DNA of 64,000 nucleotides from Streptomyces violaceusniger Tu 4113 (lineage in GTDB: Bacteria; Actinomycetota; Actinomycetes; Streptomycetales; Streptomycetaceae): contig NC_015957.1 in NCBI RefSeq assembly GCF_000147815.2, positions 5,084,001 through 5,148,000 of the forward strand, in the 5' to 3' direction. This document shows, in pieces, positions 44,904 to 54,338 of this stretch; the first letter of the stretch is position 1, and the number at the start of each line of letters is the position of its first letter. The notes beneath the pieces are model-generated. The model had not been told where the DNA came from. It worked only from the letters and a program-made list of their open reading frames with translations, and did no database searches. The position numbers and the translations under genes are program-made.

Positions 44904-45869
44904 GTGGATGAGCCGACTGTCACCGTGGACAATCTGCCGGACTTCATCAAGCAATGGGCCGCAGACCACGACGGGTTCCTGCTGCCCGCGTTATCGGCGT
45001 CGGACAGCCAGTACGCAGTGCAGCTTGGTCCTCAGGACATGGGCATCGAAGGCTTCTGCCACCTGGCATCCACTCTCGGAGTACGTGTCCTCTACCAGGA
45101 CATCGACTGCTTCGACGTCGGCGAACACGTCGACTGTTACACCGCCCCCAACGTACACACCGACAGCGAGAAGCAGGAAGACAAGCCCTTGGACGATGCT
45201 GTCCAGCAGGCCCTGACTACCATCCGGACCAAGGCCCGCCCATACGACGGCAAGACCGCCCGTGTCGAGGTGAGTTTCGTGCACGGCGCCGTCGCCCACA
45301 TCTGGGAAGCGGTAGCACCCTGGTACACCGCATTAGTCGCCGAGTGTGACGACGTCCATGTGCTGCAGCGCAGCGCCCAACAGGAACAGTACGAGGACCG
45401 GCACCAGGCCAGGGTGGCAGAGCGGCAGGCAGACGAAGAGCAGCAGGCAACCATGGCCGCGCTCCTGGCTGAACGCCCCGATTTCCGCTCGGCCAAGAAC
45501 GCAGGAGCACGCCGCGAGATTGCGGAACACGTCTTCCCCAAGCCGCAGGACAGCGAAGATTACCGTCACTCCTTCCGGCTCAACCGCGCTCTCGCGACCG
45601 CCCACGCCGCCGTCCAGGCAGCCGCCCGGGGGGTCTACGCGGAATATGAGTGTCGCCTCGATGAGTTGGCCGAGGAGCTGCTGGTCAGTGGCAAGCTTGA
45701 TCAGGCAACGGGTGCAGGGCCTCGTAGAATCCTGGCAGCCGACTTCCTCACTGAGCGCTCTGGGGGATACCCGCCGCCCGGCCGCACAGTGACGCTCTTG
45801 CTCGCCCGGCCGCCGCTGAAGCCGGGCAAGGCCCCGTCCTCCAGCGCGCTCTCATTGCCGCTGACCTGA
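44904..45869 (+). CDS. Hypothetical protein, 321 residues
   Basis: A 321-residue protein from a GTG with GAGGAAAG upstream; the frame is open further left, but that part looks random. The N-terminal half (DEPTVTVDNLPDFIKQWAADHDGFLLPALSASDSQYAVQLG and GVRVLYQDIDCFDVGEH) is acidic and globular. The middle carries a long charged helix, probably a coiled coil: LQRSAQQEQYEDRHQARVAERQADEEQQATMAALLAERPDFRSAKNAGARREIAEHVFP. The helical AHAAVQAAARGVYAEYECRLDELAEELL follows. No membrane segment or catalytic motif is visible. I do not recognise the family. It stands alone in a gene-poor stretch. Confidence 0.65.
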   Translation: MDEPTVTVDNLPDFIKQWAADHDGFLLPALSASDSQYAVQLGPQDMGIEGFCHLASTLGVRVLYQDIDCFDVGEHVDCYTAPNVHTDSEKQEDKPLDDAVQQALTTIRTKARPYDGKTARVEVSFVHGAVAHIWEAVAPWYTALVAECDDVHVLQRSAQQEQYEDRHQARVAERQADEEQQATMAALLAERPDFRSAKNAGARREIAEHVFPKPQDSEDYRHSFRLNRALATAHAAVQAAARGVYAEYECRLDELAEELLVSGKLDQATGAGPRRILAADFLTERSGGYPPPGRTVTLLLARPPLKPGKAPSSSALSLPLT

Positions 45870-47366
45870 GACAGGGAGCAGCTTGCGGTGGCCGCCGCCG
45901 GAAAACGCAGCCAAGGACCGGCGGTGGCCATAGCCGTCGGGCTGGCCTGTATGTATGCGCGCATACAGCGCCTCGGATGTACGCCGGACGTGGGTGCGGC
46001 GACGTCGACGAGGGCACCGGGACCCCGGGAGCGAGCAACCGGGCCAGTGATGCGCCGTCCGCCACGGTCAGGGCGAGTCGGCGCCCGGCACGGGTGCCGA
46101 GCGACGAATGCGAGGGTGTCGCGGCGACCCCGGTCCTGATCGTGTATCAGTGCGCTGCGGAACGCCGGTTTCCCGCGCTTCATATACAAAGCGCACCGTT
46201 TACGGATCACCTCCCGTGGCACGAAAACAGACCGATGCAGCCATTGACCTTGGTGGGGCCGCTGAAAGCTGCCCCGGCCACCCGGGTGTCCGACAGTTCG
46301 CCCACGCGCCGCTGCCGCTGGACCTCGATACGCCACACCGCCTGCCTGTGCACGGAGGTGGCACCGCGCAGGCCGGGCCACCTCGGGTCGGCCATCCGCT
46401 GGGCCCGCAGCGTTTCGTGATGGGCCGATGGGCTTTGACTCGTGGCTGCGGCCGGGGAAAGCGGTGTCGGGCGGGGCGGAGGTGAGTTGAACGCAATTCT
46501 CGCTGGCTCTCGGGCGCGCCAGTCCAAAACTTCTACACCGGGCCACCAGTGCCCGAACGTCGGGCGTCCGCATACAAGCGGGCCCGTACCCCTGGTTCAC
46601 CCGCGAGGCGCCGCACCGGTCCGATGCCGGATGTCGCCCACAGCTCATCCAGTCGGGACGTCACTGCCCTTACGGTGTCCTCGTCTGGGCCGTGATGTCG
46701 AGGACGACCAGGCCTGGCTCGCATACGTGCACTCGTCGATGTGGTCCATGCCTTACGTGATGTTGCCGGCGCGAGGCTGGTTCACCGGCAGCATGCACAC
46801 CACTCGTACGGGCGACATCGTGTAGGACGGGGCTTACGAGCCCGATCGGCTTCCAAAGTGTGAGTGGCTCGGCGGCCGGCGGTCCGCCGCTGCTGATCGT
46901 GTTACGCGGTGTGCCGCTGTACAGGCCGCTTCCCAAGGAGTGTGGGTGCTGTCACGAGCACCCGGACATGAAACCTCGGGGCAGGCGCAGGCAGTCCGGA
47001 AGATGCAGCTCGCCGCGTGATGGGAGTGCGAGGTGAGATCAGACGCGCAGGGGTTCTCGCCGTTGGCGCCTGATGCTCGAAGTCGTCCCCGGCTGCTTTT
47101 CCGAGGGACCAGGAAACCGACCGTCTGGCACCGCTGTGCGAGGAGATCGGCGACCCCGACCACGGGCTGGCTGTCCACCGCCTACGCACCAGCCGCTGCC
47201 GTGCCCTCCCCAGCATCGCTCTCTGCCCCTGCCGGGCTCCAGGCTCATCAGCCTGTGTCCGGGATGACGATCGCTCCGGAGCGGCGCCATTAGATCATGC
47301 AAATTAGCGCCCAATATTTGCCTAAGTGATCTCCAGTCTATGCCTAGGCGGATGTAACCTTGAGGT
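45870..47366. other. 1.5-kb gene-free stretch with palindromes
   Basis: No frame on either strand looks like a protein, and no ribosome site decides one. Two structures stand out: a 16-bp perfect palindrome centred on GCGC (TGTATGCG-CGCATACA, 45952-45967), and an AT-rich interrupted palindrome at 47293-47331 just before the Tap-like gene. The region could hold regulatory or replication sequences of the downstream pair, but this is only suggested by position. Confidence 0.4.
47293..47331. promoter_or_regulatory. AT-rich inverted repeat upstream of the Tap-like gene
   Basis: GATCA and TGATC bound the element, and inside them GCAAAT and ATTTGC form a second pair of arms, 11 bases apart. The repeat lies 35 bases before the ATG of a gene with an N-terminal XRE helix-turn-helix, in a conspicuously AT-rich patch. 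Autoregulatory operator is the likeliest role; a replication-protein binding site is possible. Confidence 0.45.
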
Positions 47367-48911
47367 ATGAGCGATGAGCAATTCGACAGTGTGGAGGCAT
47401 TGTTGGAGGAGGCACGGCTGACGGCGCGTATGCCGGACCCGGCCGAGCGTCTGCGGCTGCGTCAGGCAGCCGGTCTTTCCCGTGCCCAGGTGGCGGCAGC
47501 GGTGGGGGTCGGTCGGCAGACGGTCGCCAACTGGGAGGACGGCACCACCGATCCGCAGCCGCCGGGACGCTTTAAGTACCTGCGGCTGCTGGAGGGCCTG
47601 GCCCAGATCCACCCCGCCCCCGCCCCGGCCCAAGGACCCGCCGAGACGGCCGCCCCGAGTGGCGCCCCGGTCGCAGGATCCGCTGTTCCGGAGACCGCGT
47701 GGGGCCCCGACGGGCTGGCCGTGCAGGGCGAGGGCTCCTGTCTCCGCTGCGGCGTTACGACGCCCTATAAGGCCACCGACGGCCGTTCCCTGCACCCCGG
47801 TGCCATGTGCCAGCCCCCAGCCGCCGTGGCGCCGCCTCAGGCCGCCGCCACGCCCGCCCCGGTCAGCGCACCCTCACCGCCTCCCGCGCTGGCTCCCTCG
47901 CGGCCGCAGCGCCGGGCGAAGGCCGCGGCCCGCGCGCAGGCGGAGACCGCCGGCCTCATCGGCCAGGCCGTGCACGAAGAGCTGGAACGCGCTCAAGGCG
48001 ACGCCGACGCCGCGATGAAGGCCCTGGTCAAGCGTGCCATCCCGGACGTCATGCGCCTGTTCGAGGAAACCCGGGCCACCGCCCGCTATACCTACACCGC
48101 CTACCCGGCCCTGCCCGACATCCTCAAGAAGCCCTCGAAGAAGGAGCCGGACCAGATCTGGGAGGCCCGCCCCAACTTCCACCACCCCGACTACTCCCTC
48201 AAAAGCCGTGGGAGCATCGCGGTCACCGCCCTGGACGTCAACGCCGCCTACCTCTCCGCCCTCAAAGTCTGGCTGCCGATCGGGAAACTGGAACACTCCA
48301 CCGGCACGGACGGCGTGGACCCCAAGCGCTCCGGAGTCCACCTGATCACCCCCTCACCCTGGCACCACCCCCACCTGCCCGACCCCCTCGGCGACCGCGA
48401 CCAGCCCGGCCCCGTATGGGTCACCAACGCCACCCTGCGCCTCCTGCTGCGCCTATCCGGGCCGAAGCACGGGCTTCTCGACCCGCCGGTCATCCACGAA
48501 TCGTGGACGTCCGGCGCGACCGAGAATTTCCTGGACGCCCTGCGAAAGACGCTCACTGCCACGCGGGAGACGGCTATCTCCGAGCACGACACCATCACTC
48601 TGGAATACATCAAGGCGATGTACTCGAAGTTCATCTCCACGATGGGCGAGTCGGTTCATAACCGCGAGATGGTGCGCCCGGACTGGATGCACATCATCCA
48701 CAGCCAGGCGTACGCCAACCTCTGGGGCAAGGCATACAAGGCCCACCAGGCCGGTCTGGACGTCATCGCCATGATGGGCACCGACGAGCTGCACGTCACC
48801 GGCGACTGGCGGCAAGTCTTCCCCGAGGGACGGGGCGTCGCCCAGATGAAGATCAAGCACAGCGAGGCCAAGGCGTCCGGTGAGTACACCGTCGGCACGG
48901 CGGCCCGCTGA
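47367..48911 (+). CDS. XRE/zinc-finger/polymerase-like protein, candidate telomere-associated protein (Tap/Tac-like)
   Basis: A 514-residue protein. Residues 25-75 form an XRE helix-turn-helix (LRQAAGLSRAQVAAAVGVGRQTVANWEDGT). Residues 125-148 form a CxxC...HxxxxC zinc knuckle (SCLRCG, LHPGAMC). A proline/alanine linker leads to a C-terminal domain (about 200-500) with features recalling family B polymerases: ALDVNAAYLSAL (motif A-like, Asp290), YIKAMYSKFISTMGES (motif B-like), and MMGTDELHVTGD (motif C-like, Asp473). HTH plus polymerase-like architecture, and an overlapping small partner gene, resemble the Tap and Tac proteins that recruit terminal protein to linear Streptomyces telomeres. 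This identification is by pattern, not by alignment. Confidence 0.65.
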   Translation: MSDEQFDSVEALLEEARLTARMPDPAERLRLRQAAGLSRAQVAAAVGVGRQTVANWEDGTTDPQPPGRFKYLRLLEGLAQIHPAPAPAQGPAETAAPSGAPVAGSAVPETAWGPDGLAVQGEGSCLRCGVTTPYKATDGRSLHPGAMCQPPAAVAPPQAAATPAPVSAPSPPPALAPSRPQRRAKAAARAQAETAGLIGQAVHEELERAQGDADAAMKALVKRAIPDVMRLFEETRATARYTYTAYPALPDILKKPSKKEPDQIWEARPNFHHPDYSLKSRGSIAVTALDVNAAYLSALKVWLPIGKLEHSTGTDGVDPKRSGVHLITPSPWHHPHLPDPLGDRDQPGPVWVTNATLRLLLRLSGPKHGLLDPPVIHESWTSGATENFLDALRKTLTATRETAISEHDTITLEYIKAMYSKFISTMGESVHNREMVRPDWMHIIHSQAYANLWGKAYKAHQAGLDVIAMMGTDELHVTGDWRQVFPEGRGVAQMKIKHSEAKASGEYTVGTAAR

Positions 48912-49501
48912 TGGCCGGCACCAGCGGCCGGTGGAGGGACCTGGGCGCCTTCCGCGCCCGAGGCGTCCACGGGGGAGTGGCCCTGGCCGAAGGCATCGAC
49001 CGGATGGTCACCGGCATCGAGTCCCCCGTCGGCTCCGAGCGCGGTCTGGCCGCCCGCCTGCGCTACCTCACCGCCAGCAACGCCGGCTACGAGGCCATGG
49101 ACCGCGCGGGCATCCACGTCAGACCCCGCACCCTCATCGCCTGGCTGGCCGGGGAACAGACCCCCAGCAAGGCCAACCTCGCCCGCCTGGACGCCGCGTA
49201 CTGGGACCTGCGCCGCCGCAGCGTCGCCGCCGGCCTCAAGCGTCGGCTCAACAACCACGGCCGCGGAACCCGCATCGAGATCGACCCCGTCGACCAGTCC
49301 CGCGTCCAACATGGACACCAGCGCGACCTGCGGACCCGCAACATCAACGTACGCGGCGCCGTCTGGGACCGCGCTGTCGACGCCTGGATCACCGAAGACA
49401 CGCAGGAACTCGAAGCCATCTGGGACGACATCATCCAAAGCGCCCTCGGCACCGATTGGGACGCCTACACCCACGTCTCCTCCATCGGCTGGGCCGCCTG
49501 A
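48911..49501 (+). CDS. Candidate terminal protein (Tpg/Tpc-like)
   Basis: A 196-residue protein whose start overlaps the Tap-like stop (TGATG). An N-terminal HTH-like segment (about residues 70-100: GIHVRPRTLIAWLAGEQTPSKANLARLDAAYWDLRRR) precedes a basic region (AAGLKRRLNNHGRGTRIEIDPVDQSRV) and an acidic helical end (ITEDTQELEAIWDDIIQSALGTDWDAYTHV). Size, order (HTH, basic block, acidic tail) and the overlapping Tap-like partner match Streptomyces terminal proteins, which are covalently linked to telomere 5' ends through a hydroxyl residue. Direct similarity to classical Tpg is weak by eye, so it may be a non-archetypal type. Alternatively it is a transfer or partition protein. Confidence 0.55.
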   Translation: MAGTSGRWRDLGAFRARGVHGGVALAEGIDRMVTGIESPVGSERGLAARLRYLTASNAGYEAMDRAGIHVRPRTLIAWLAGEQTPSKANLARLDAAYWDLRRRSVAAGLKRRLNNHGRGTRIEIDPVDQSRVQHGHQRDLRTRNINVRGAVWDRAVDAWITEDTQELEAIWDDIIQSALGTDWDAYTHVSSIGWAA

Positions 49502-49596
49502 GCCTCACTTCCACGACTACGCGCTCGGGCAGCCTCATCCCCGAGCCCTGCGGCGCACGCTCGCGATGGCCATCGCCCAGCGCCCGACACGGCCTG

Positions 49597-49932
49597 ATGG
49601 CCGTGAAACTGCACCTCAAGCATGTCAGCGTCGCCGGACCGCGGGATGTTCTCCACCACCGACCTCACCCGCCGCTGAAGGAACGCGGCATCACGCTGTC
49701 GTCGAGCCAGGTCTACCGGCTCGTCGTCGAGCGACCGGAGCGACTGAGTCCGAAGATCCTCATGGCCCTGCTCGACATCCTCGACTGCACCATGGACGAC
49801 CTCATCGAGCCCATCGCCGTGGCCGGCTCCGCGACGAAGCCGAAGGAGGCTGCTGCGGGCGGGACTTCGGTCTCCGAAGGAGTCGGTGACCTGCGGCCCC
49901 GGCGGGCCCGGATCAGCGGAGTCGAGCGGTGA
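49597..49932 (+). CDS. XRE-type helix-turn-helix protein, second integrase-associated copy
   Basis: A 111-residue protein. The core LKERGITLSSSQVYRLVVERPERLSPKILMALLDILDCTMDDLIEPI is a Cro/C1-type domain with the typical ILGCTxxDL-like end. The preceding stretch PRDVLHHRPHPP is odd: the alternative frame encodes a more natural GMFSTTDLTRR. So two compensating indels seem to have altered residues about 14-27 while keeping the end in frame. Its stop overlaps the GTG of the zinc-ribbon integrase, the same arrangement as at 30.7 kb. Confidence 0.7.
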   Translation: MAVKLHLKHVSVAGPRDVLHHRPHPPLKERGITLSSSQVYRLVVERPERLSPKILMALLDILDCTMDDLIEPIAVAGSATKPKEAAAGGTSVSEGVGDLRPRRARISGVER

Positions 49933-51485
49933 CCGGTCTTGCCGGGGAAGTCCTCGCGGATCCGGTCGGCCTGGCCGTGCGTCTGGTGGGGGAACGTCGA
50001 AAAGCACCTGCCCGCCGAGCAGGTCCGCGACATCGTCCTCGGGGTCGAACGCGCACGCGTCGGCCGCCGCAGCCTCGCCCAGGCTCTGCACGACGACCCG
50101 TCGCTGTTGCGGACCGGGCAGCCGCCGGCGCCCTACTGCGTCGCCAAACTCCTCATGGCCCTGCACGACGCCGGTGCCCAGGACATCGCACTGCCCCGCT
50201 GCGGCGAGTGCGGCCGCGCATGCCGCTACGTCGGCAGCGGCACCGGAGGAGGACGGTGGGGATGCTCGCCCTGCTTCGACAAACCGGCCGTCTGCGCGGG
50301 GTGCCACGAAGAACGACGCGTCACCAGCCGGGACCGCAACGGGGAAATCCCGTTGCGCGAACTGCCCCGGCACCGACGGCGATCCACTTCAGGAGCTCAC
50401 CGAACTCGTCACGGTCCTGGATCCTGCCCTCGATGCCAATGCGGTCCTGGCCGCGCTCGGACGCGCCACGGTCCGGCCCGCCGGGCAGCGTCGCCTGGCC
50501 TGGGCCGTCCTCGCTCGCCCCGAGCTGCTGACCGGCGCTGGTTACGAAGCCCCCGCCCCGGCCGTCCTGCGGTTCATCAACGAGCTCGCCGAGGCCGGGG
50601 CGACCAAGGTCGTCCGTCCCGCCTGTCCGCGCTGCCACGAAGTGAAAGCGCTGTCCAAGTTGGCGGAGGGCAAGAGGATCTGCCGGGCCTGCTCTGCCCA
50701 CCACGCGGCTGTCCCCTGCTTCGGCTGCGGCGCCGTGCGCGAGCCCGCCACCCGCGACGCCGAAGGCCGGCCGTTGTGTCCGAACTGCATGATCAGGCAG
50801 CCCGATAACCTGGAGAAATGCGTCGGCTGCGGTCGGCGCAAGCCCGTTGCGAACCGGCTGCCCGACGGCCCGCGCTGCCAGAACTGCCGGCCCCGGATCA
50901 CCGCGGAGTGCGGCATCTGCGGGCGGACAGCACTCTGCGACATATCCCGGGCCACCGGCCAGCCCTGGTGCGACCGCTGCCAGCAACGGTGGGTGGCCTG
51001 CAGCGGCTGCGGCACCGTCGCCCAGGCCCGCAGCGGCACCTGGGAGGCGCCGTTGTGCGCGAAGTGCACCAACCCCGACCCAGACTTCTGGGGCCGCTGC
51101 CCGGTCTGCACCACCACCTGGCAGCTGAGCACCCGCCCCTGTCGGCGATGCGTCCTCGACCAGCGAGTACGTGACCTCCTAGGCGACGACACTGGGGCTC
51201 TCCGCCCCGAACTCGCCCCGTCCCACGAGGCATTGACGACCGCCGAACGCCCGGACGCCGCCTTCGCTTGGGTCTCCCGCTCGAAGGCCCGAGACCTCCT
51301 GGAGCACATAGGACGCGACGAGCGGCCCGTCACCCATGGGGTTCTCGACGAACTGCCCCCGGGCAAAGTGCTGGCTCACCTGCGCAGTGTCCTGGTCGCG
51401 ACCGGTGCCCTCGCGCCCCGCGACGAACGGCTCATTGCCCTGGAGAAATGGAGCGCCGAAACGGTCCAGGCCCGCACTGATCTAG

Positions 51486-52426
51486 GGCGTGTTGCGAAAG
51501 TTGATCTTGCTCGTTGTTGATCATGTCTTGTGGGACGTGGGGATTTGACGAATGGCCAGTGGGCCCGGCTTGAGCCGCTGCTGCCGCGGGGCATCAAGTC
51601 GGGCCGTCCGCAGGTGTGGACGCGGCGGCAGCTGATAGACGGCATACGGTGGCGGACCCGCACCGGTGCTCCCTGGCGTGATGTGCCGGAACGTTACGGG
51701 CCGTGGGACCGGGTCTATGACCTGTTCCGGCGCCGGCAGCGAGACGGAACGTGGGCTCGGATCGTCATGCAGCTCCAGGCCGAGGCCGACGCGAAGGGCC
51801 TGATCACCTGGGACGTGAACGTCGACTCCACGGTCTGCCGTGCCCACCAGCACGCCGCTGGGGCGGCGAAAAGGGGGACCTTCAGAAGGAACCGCCCGGC
51901 GGGATCATCGTCGAGCCGGCCGACCACGGGCTCGGACGCTCCCCGGGGCGGACTGACCAGCAAGGTTCACCTCGCGGCCGAGCAGGGCCAGAAGCCGTTG
52001 TCGGTGGTGATCACCGCGGGGCAGCGGGGCGATTCCGCTCAGTTCGAGCCTGTCCTGGAAGCGATCCGGGTGCCCAGGCGTGGCCGGGGACGGCCACGCA
52101 AGAGGCCGGATCGAGTGCGCGCCGACAAGGCGTACGACTCCCGCAAGAATCGCTCCTACCTGCGCAGACGCGGCATCAAAGCGACGATACCGGTCCCTGC
52201 GGACCGCGTCCGCAACCGGCAGAAGCGCGGCTCGCGCGGCGGACGGCCGCCGAGGTTCGACAAAACCGACTACAAGCATCGGCACGCGGTCGAGTGCGGA
52301 ATCAACCGACTCAAGCGGCACCGCGCGGTCGCCACGAGATACGACAAACTCGCCGTCCGCTACGAAGCAACCGTGCTGGTCGCAGTCCTCAACGAGTGGC
52401 TGTGACCAGCACTTTCGCAACAGACC
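51486..52426 (+). mobile_element. IS5-family (IS427-like) element at CTAG target
   Basis: Terminal repeats start GGCGTGTTGCGAAAGT on the left and GGTCTGTTGCGAAAGT (complement) on the right. The palindromic target CTAG flanks both ends (51482-51485 and 52427-52430), as expected for the IS427 group. Deleting the element and one CTAG joins ARTDL directly to AERRIL in the same frame of the host integrase gene, confirming the boundaries. Confidence 0.92.
51530..52405 (+). CDS. IS5-family transposase, internally scrambled
   Basis: A 291-residue DDE transposase. The N-terminus [22 protein letters not shown], the first Asp in [19 protein letters not shown], the second in [22 protein letters not shown], and the Glu in [41 protein letters not shown] are present. 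Between them about 25 residues ([19 protein letters not shown]) are unlike the family. The expected [10 protein letters not shown] segment is encoded in the neighbouring frame, so a pair of compensating indels has rewritten this loop. Whether the enzyme still works is open. Confidence 0.8.
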   Translation: MGRGDLTNGQWARLEPLLPRGIKSGRPQVWTRRQLIDGIRWRTRTGAPWRDVPERYGPWDRVYDLFRRRQRDGTWARIVMQLQAEADAKGLITWDVNVDSTVCRAHQHAAGAAKRGTFRRNRPAGSSSSRPTTGSDAPRGGLTSKVHLAAEQGQKPLSVVITAGQRGDSAQFEPVLEAIRVPRRGRGRPRKRPDRVRADKAYDSRKNRSYLRRRGIKATIPVPADRVRNRQKRGSRGGRPPRFDKTDYKHRHAVECGINRLKRHRAVATRYDKLAVRYEATVLVAVLNEWL

Positions 52427-53313
52427 CTAGCCGAGCGCCGGATCCTGCACGGCTACGCGGTCTGGCACCACATGCGCCGACTCCGACGACGCCTCGGCGA
52501 AGGCCACACCACCCGGCTCCAAGGACCTGAACGTGCGCTGTCACGTCACCGCAGCCGACAACTTCCTCACCTGGCTCACCGGCGAAGGACTCACGCTGGG
52601 AACCTGCACCCAGCCGGACCTGGAACGGGGGATGGCCGATGCCACGGTCAGCTACCGCGACGAGACCGGCCACTTCGTCCGCTGGTCGGTACAGCACCGG
52701 CATGCCCGCGGGCTCACCTACGGCACCGTCCGATGGACCGGCCCGCAGGGCACCGTCGACAGCGAGAAGCGCTGGGCCGGCGCCCGGCGCCTCCTCAACG
52801 ACGACACATTGCCGACCCCGGACCGCGTCGCCGGACTGCTGCTGATCCTCTACGCGCAGAAGATCTCCATCATCAGCCAACTCGCCGTCGACGATGTCCA
52901 CTTCGACGGCGACACCGTCACGATCACGTTCGGCAGCTCGCCGATCGTCCTCCCCGCACCGCTGGCCAGCCTGGTCCGCGAGCTCATCGTGACCCGCCGC
53001 GGCAAGGCCAAGATCGGCACTCCAGACGACGTCGCATGACTCTTCCCTGGAGGGCGCCCCGGACAGCCCCTCGGCGACGACCGGATCGGCGAGCGCCTCC
53101 ACAAGATCGGAATAAGGCCCAAACAGGGTCGACAGCACTGTTCACCCTCGCCACCGACCCCCCCGCCGCGATCCTCGCCCGGATGCTCGGCGTCCACATC
53201 AAGGTCGCCGTCCAGTGGCAGAAAGCATCAGCCGGGGACTGGGCCGCCTACGCCGCCGATGTCAGCCGCCGCAATGCATCGCCCCAACCGGTCCACGAAC
53301 CAGGAGCGACACC

Positions 53314-53598
53314 ATGAGAGGGGACGACCACCGTGTCGTCATCACGGCCGCCGGCCGCGACTTCGATTACGTGAGACACAACCTCGCGCACTCCCGCCGA
53401 CGTGGGCGGCAAACCGTCAGGCGCACAGTCGACATCGATCGACCGGACACGTCTCATGCCCGGCTATCGGGCGTAATCGATCTTGATTTCGATGCGGACG
53501 AGCGGCTCTGCGCCGAGGAAGTCTTGGCGGTCGGCCGGTTCGAGGGCGGCCATGCCCCGGGCCATGTCAGAAAACGGTCGTCTCAGGTCGTTGAATGA
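53314..53598 (+). CDS. Small hypothetical protein
   Basis: A 94-residue basic then acidic protein (MRGDDHRVVITAAGRDFDYVRHNLAHSRRRG). The ATG overlaps the end of the integrase reading frame (ATGA) and has AGGAG eight bases upstream, so it was probably translated with the integrase. The C-terminal half (ARLSGVIDLDFDADERLCAEEVLAVGRFEGG) looks globular. No family is recognised. With the integrase dead, its expression is uncertain. Confidence 0.5.
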   Translation: MRGDDHRVVITAAGRDFDYVRHNLAHSRRRGRQTVRRTVDIDRPDTSHARLSGVIDLDFDADERLCAEEVLAVGRFEGGHAPGHVRKRSSQVVE

Positions 53599-53846
53599 CC
53601 CAGGTTCACGATGGAATTCTTGAAGGCTCTTCGGGTCCGGGCGGCCTCACAGAGCGATCTTCAGCTGGCGAAGGTTTTTGAAGACCAACGCCACCGGCTA
53701 TCCTGGCAGACGGCGGCAGACCCCGACGGGTAGCCGCGCGGCGGTGGGGCCCGCCGTACCCGAACCGCAGCAGCGCTGCCGCCAACGGTCCCTGCTTGTG
53801 ACTACACGCGCCGACAATCTGTGGGCGCCGCACGAGTAGGAGAGGT

Positions 53847-54338
53847 ATGTCCCCATCACCCCCCCGTCCTCATACGGCCGAACCGGGTGCCCCCTTCACC
53901 GGACCGCCTGTGCCTGCCCGGCGGCCTGGCACGCCGCTGCACGGGCAGTGGCCGGTAGCGGCCGTGGTCGCGGCCGGCGGCGCGCTCGGGGCCTGTGCCC
54001 GCTATGGATTGGGACTGCTGTGGCCCACCGCGCCGGACGCGTTCCCCTGGACGACGCTGGGTGTCAATGTGGTCGGCTGCGCGGTGGTCGGCGTGTTCAT
54101 GGTGATCATCACCGAAGTGTGGGCAGCCCATCGGCTGGTGCATCCGTTCTTCGGCACCGGCGTGCTGGGCGGCTTCACCACATTTTCCACCCACGCGGTC
54201 GACGTCCAGCACTTGGTCCAGGAGGGACACGCGCGCATGGGCCTGGCCTACCTCGCGCTGACTATGGCCGCAGCGCTGGCTGCGGTGTGGTGTGCGGCCG
54301 CCGCAACCCGCCGCCTGATCGTCTGGAGGCAGGCATGA
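53847..54338 (+). CDS. crcB: Fluoride exporter subunit CrcB/FluC (1)
   Basis: A 163-residue protein with a proline-rich N-terminal extension of about 35 residues and four membrane helices. Family hallmarks are [11 protein letters not shown], the Asn in [14 protein letters not shown] and the selectivity motif [20 protein letters not shown]. FluC proteins form dual-topology dimers that export fluoride. In actinobacteria two unequal copies often pair as a heterodimer, and a second copy lies 350 bases downstream. The start is ATG with AGGAGAGG upstream. No fluoride riboswitch was recognised in the leader. Confidence 0.93.
   Translation: MSPSPPRPHTAEPGAPFTGPPVPARRPGTPLHGQWPVAAVVAAGGALGACARYGLGLLWPTAPDAFPWTTLGVNVVGCAVVGVFMVIITEVWAAHRLVHPFFGTGVLGGFTTFSTHAVDVQHLVQEGHARMGLAYLALTMAAALAAVWCAAAATRRLIVWRQA

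Larger units (their letters stand above)
49929..53317 (+). pseudogene. Zinc-ribbon site-specific integrase, frameshifted and split by IS5
   Basis: Pieces in several frames make one long protein: TGLAGEVLADPVGLAVRLV, then KHLPAEQVRDIVLGVERARVGRRSLAQALHDD with ribbons CGECGRACRYVG and CSPCFDKPAVCAGC. After a shift near 50345 come RCANCPGTDGDPLQELTEL, CPRCHEVKALSKLAEGKRICRACSAHH, and many further CxxC pairs up to LEKWSAETVQARTDL, where an IS5 element interrupts. Beyond it the text resumes as AERRILHGYAVWHHMRRLRRRL. After two more shifts (about 52525 and 53038) it continues as VRCHVTAADNFLTWLTGEGLTLGTC and TDPPAAILARMLGVHIKVAVQWQKASAGDWAAYAADV. It is inactive through four frameshifts and the insertion. 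Confidence 0.8.

Noticed and set aside
53600..53846. Possible fluoride riboswitch upstream of crcB
   Set aside because: I looked for the crcB-motif pseudoknot blocks in the leader and found no convincing match.
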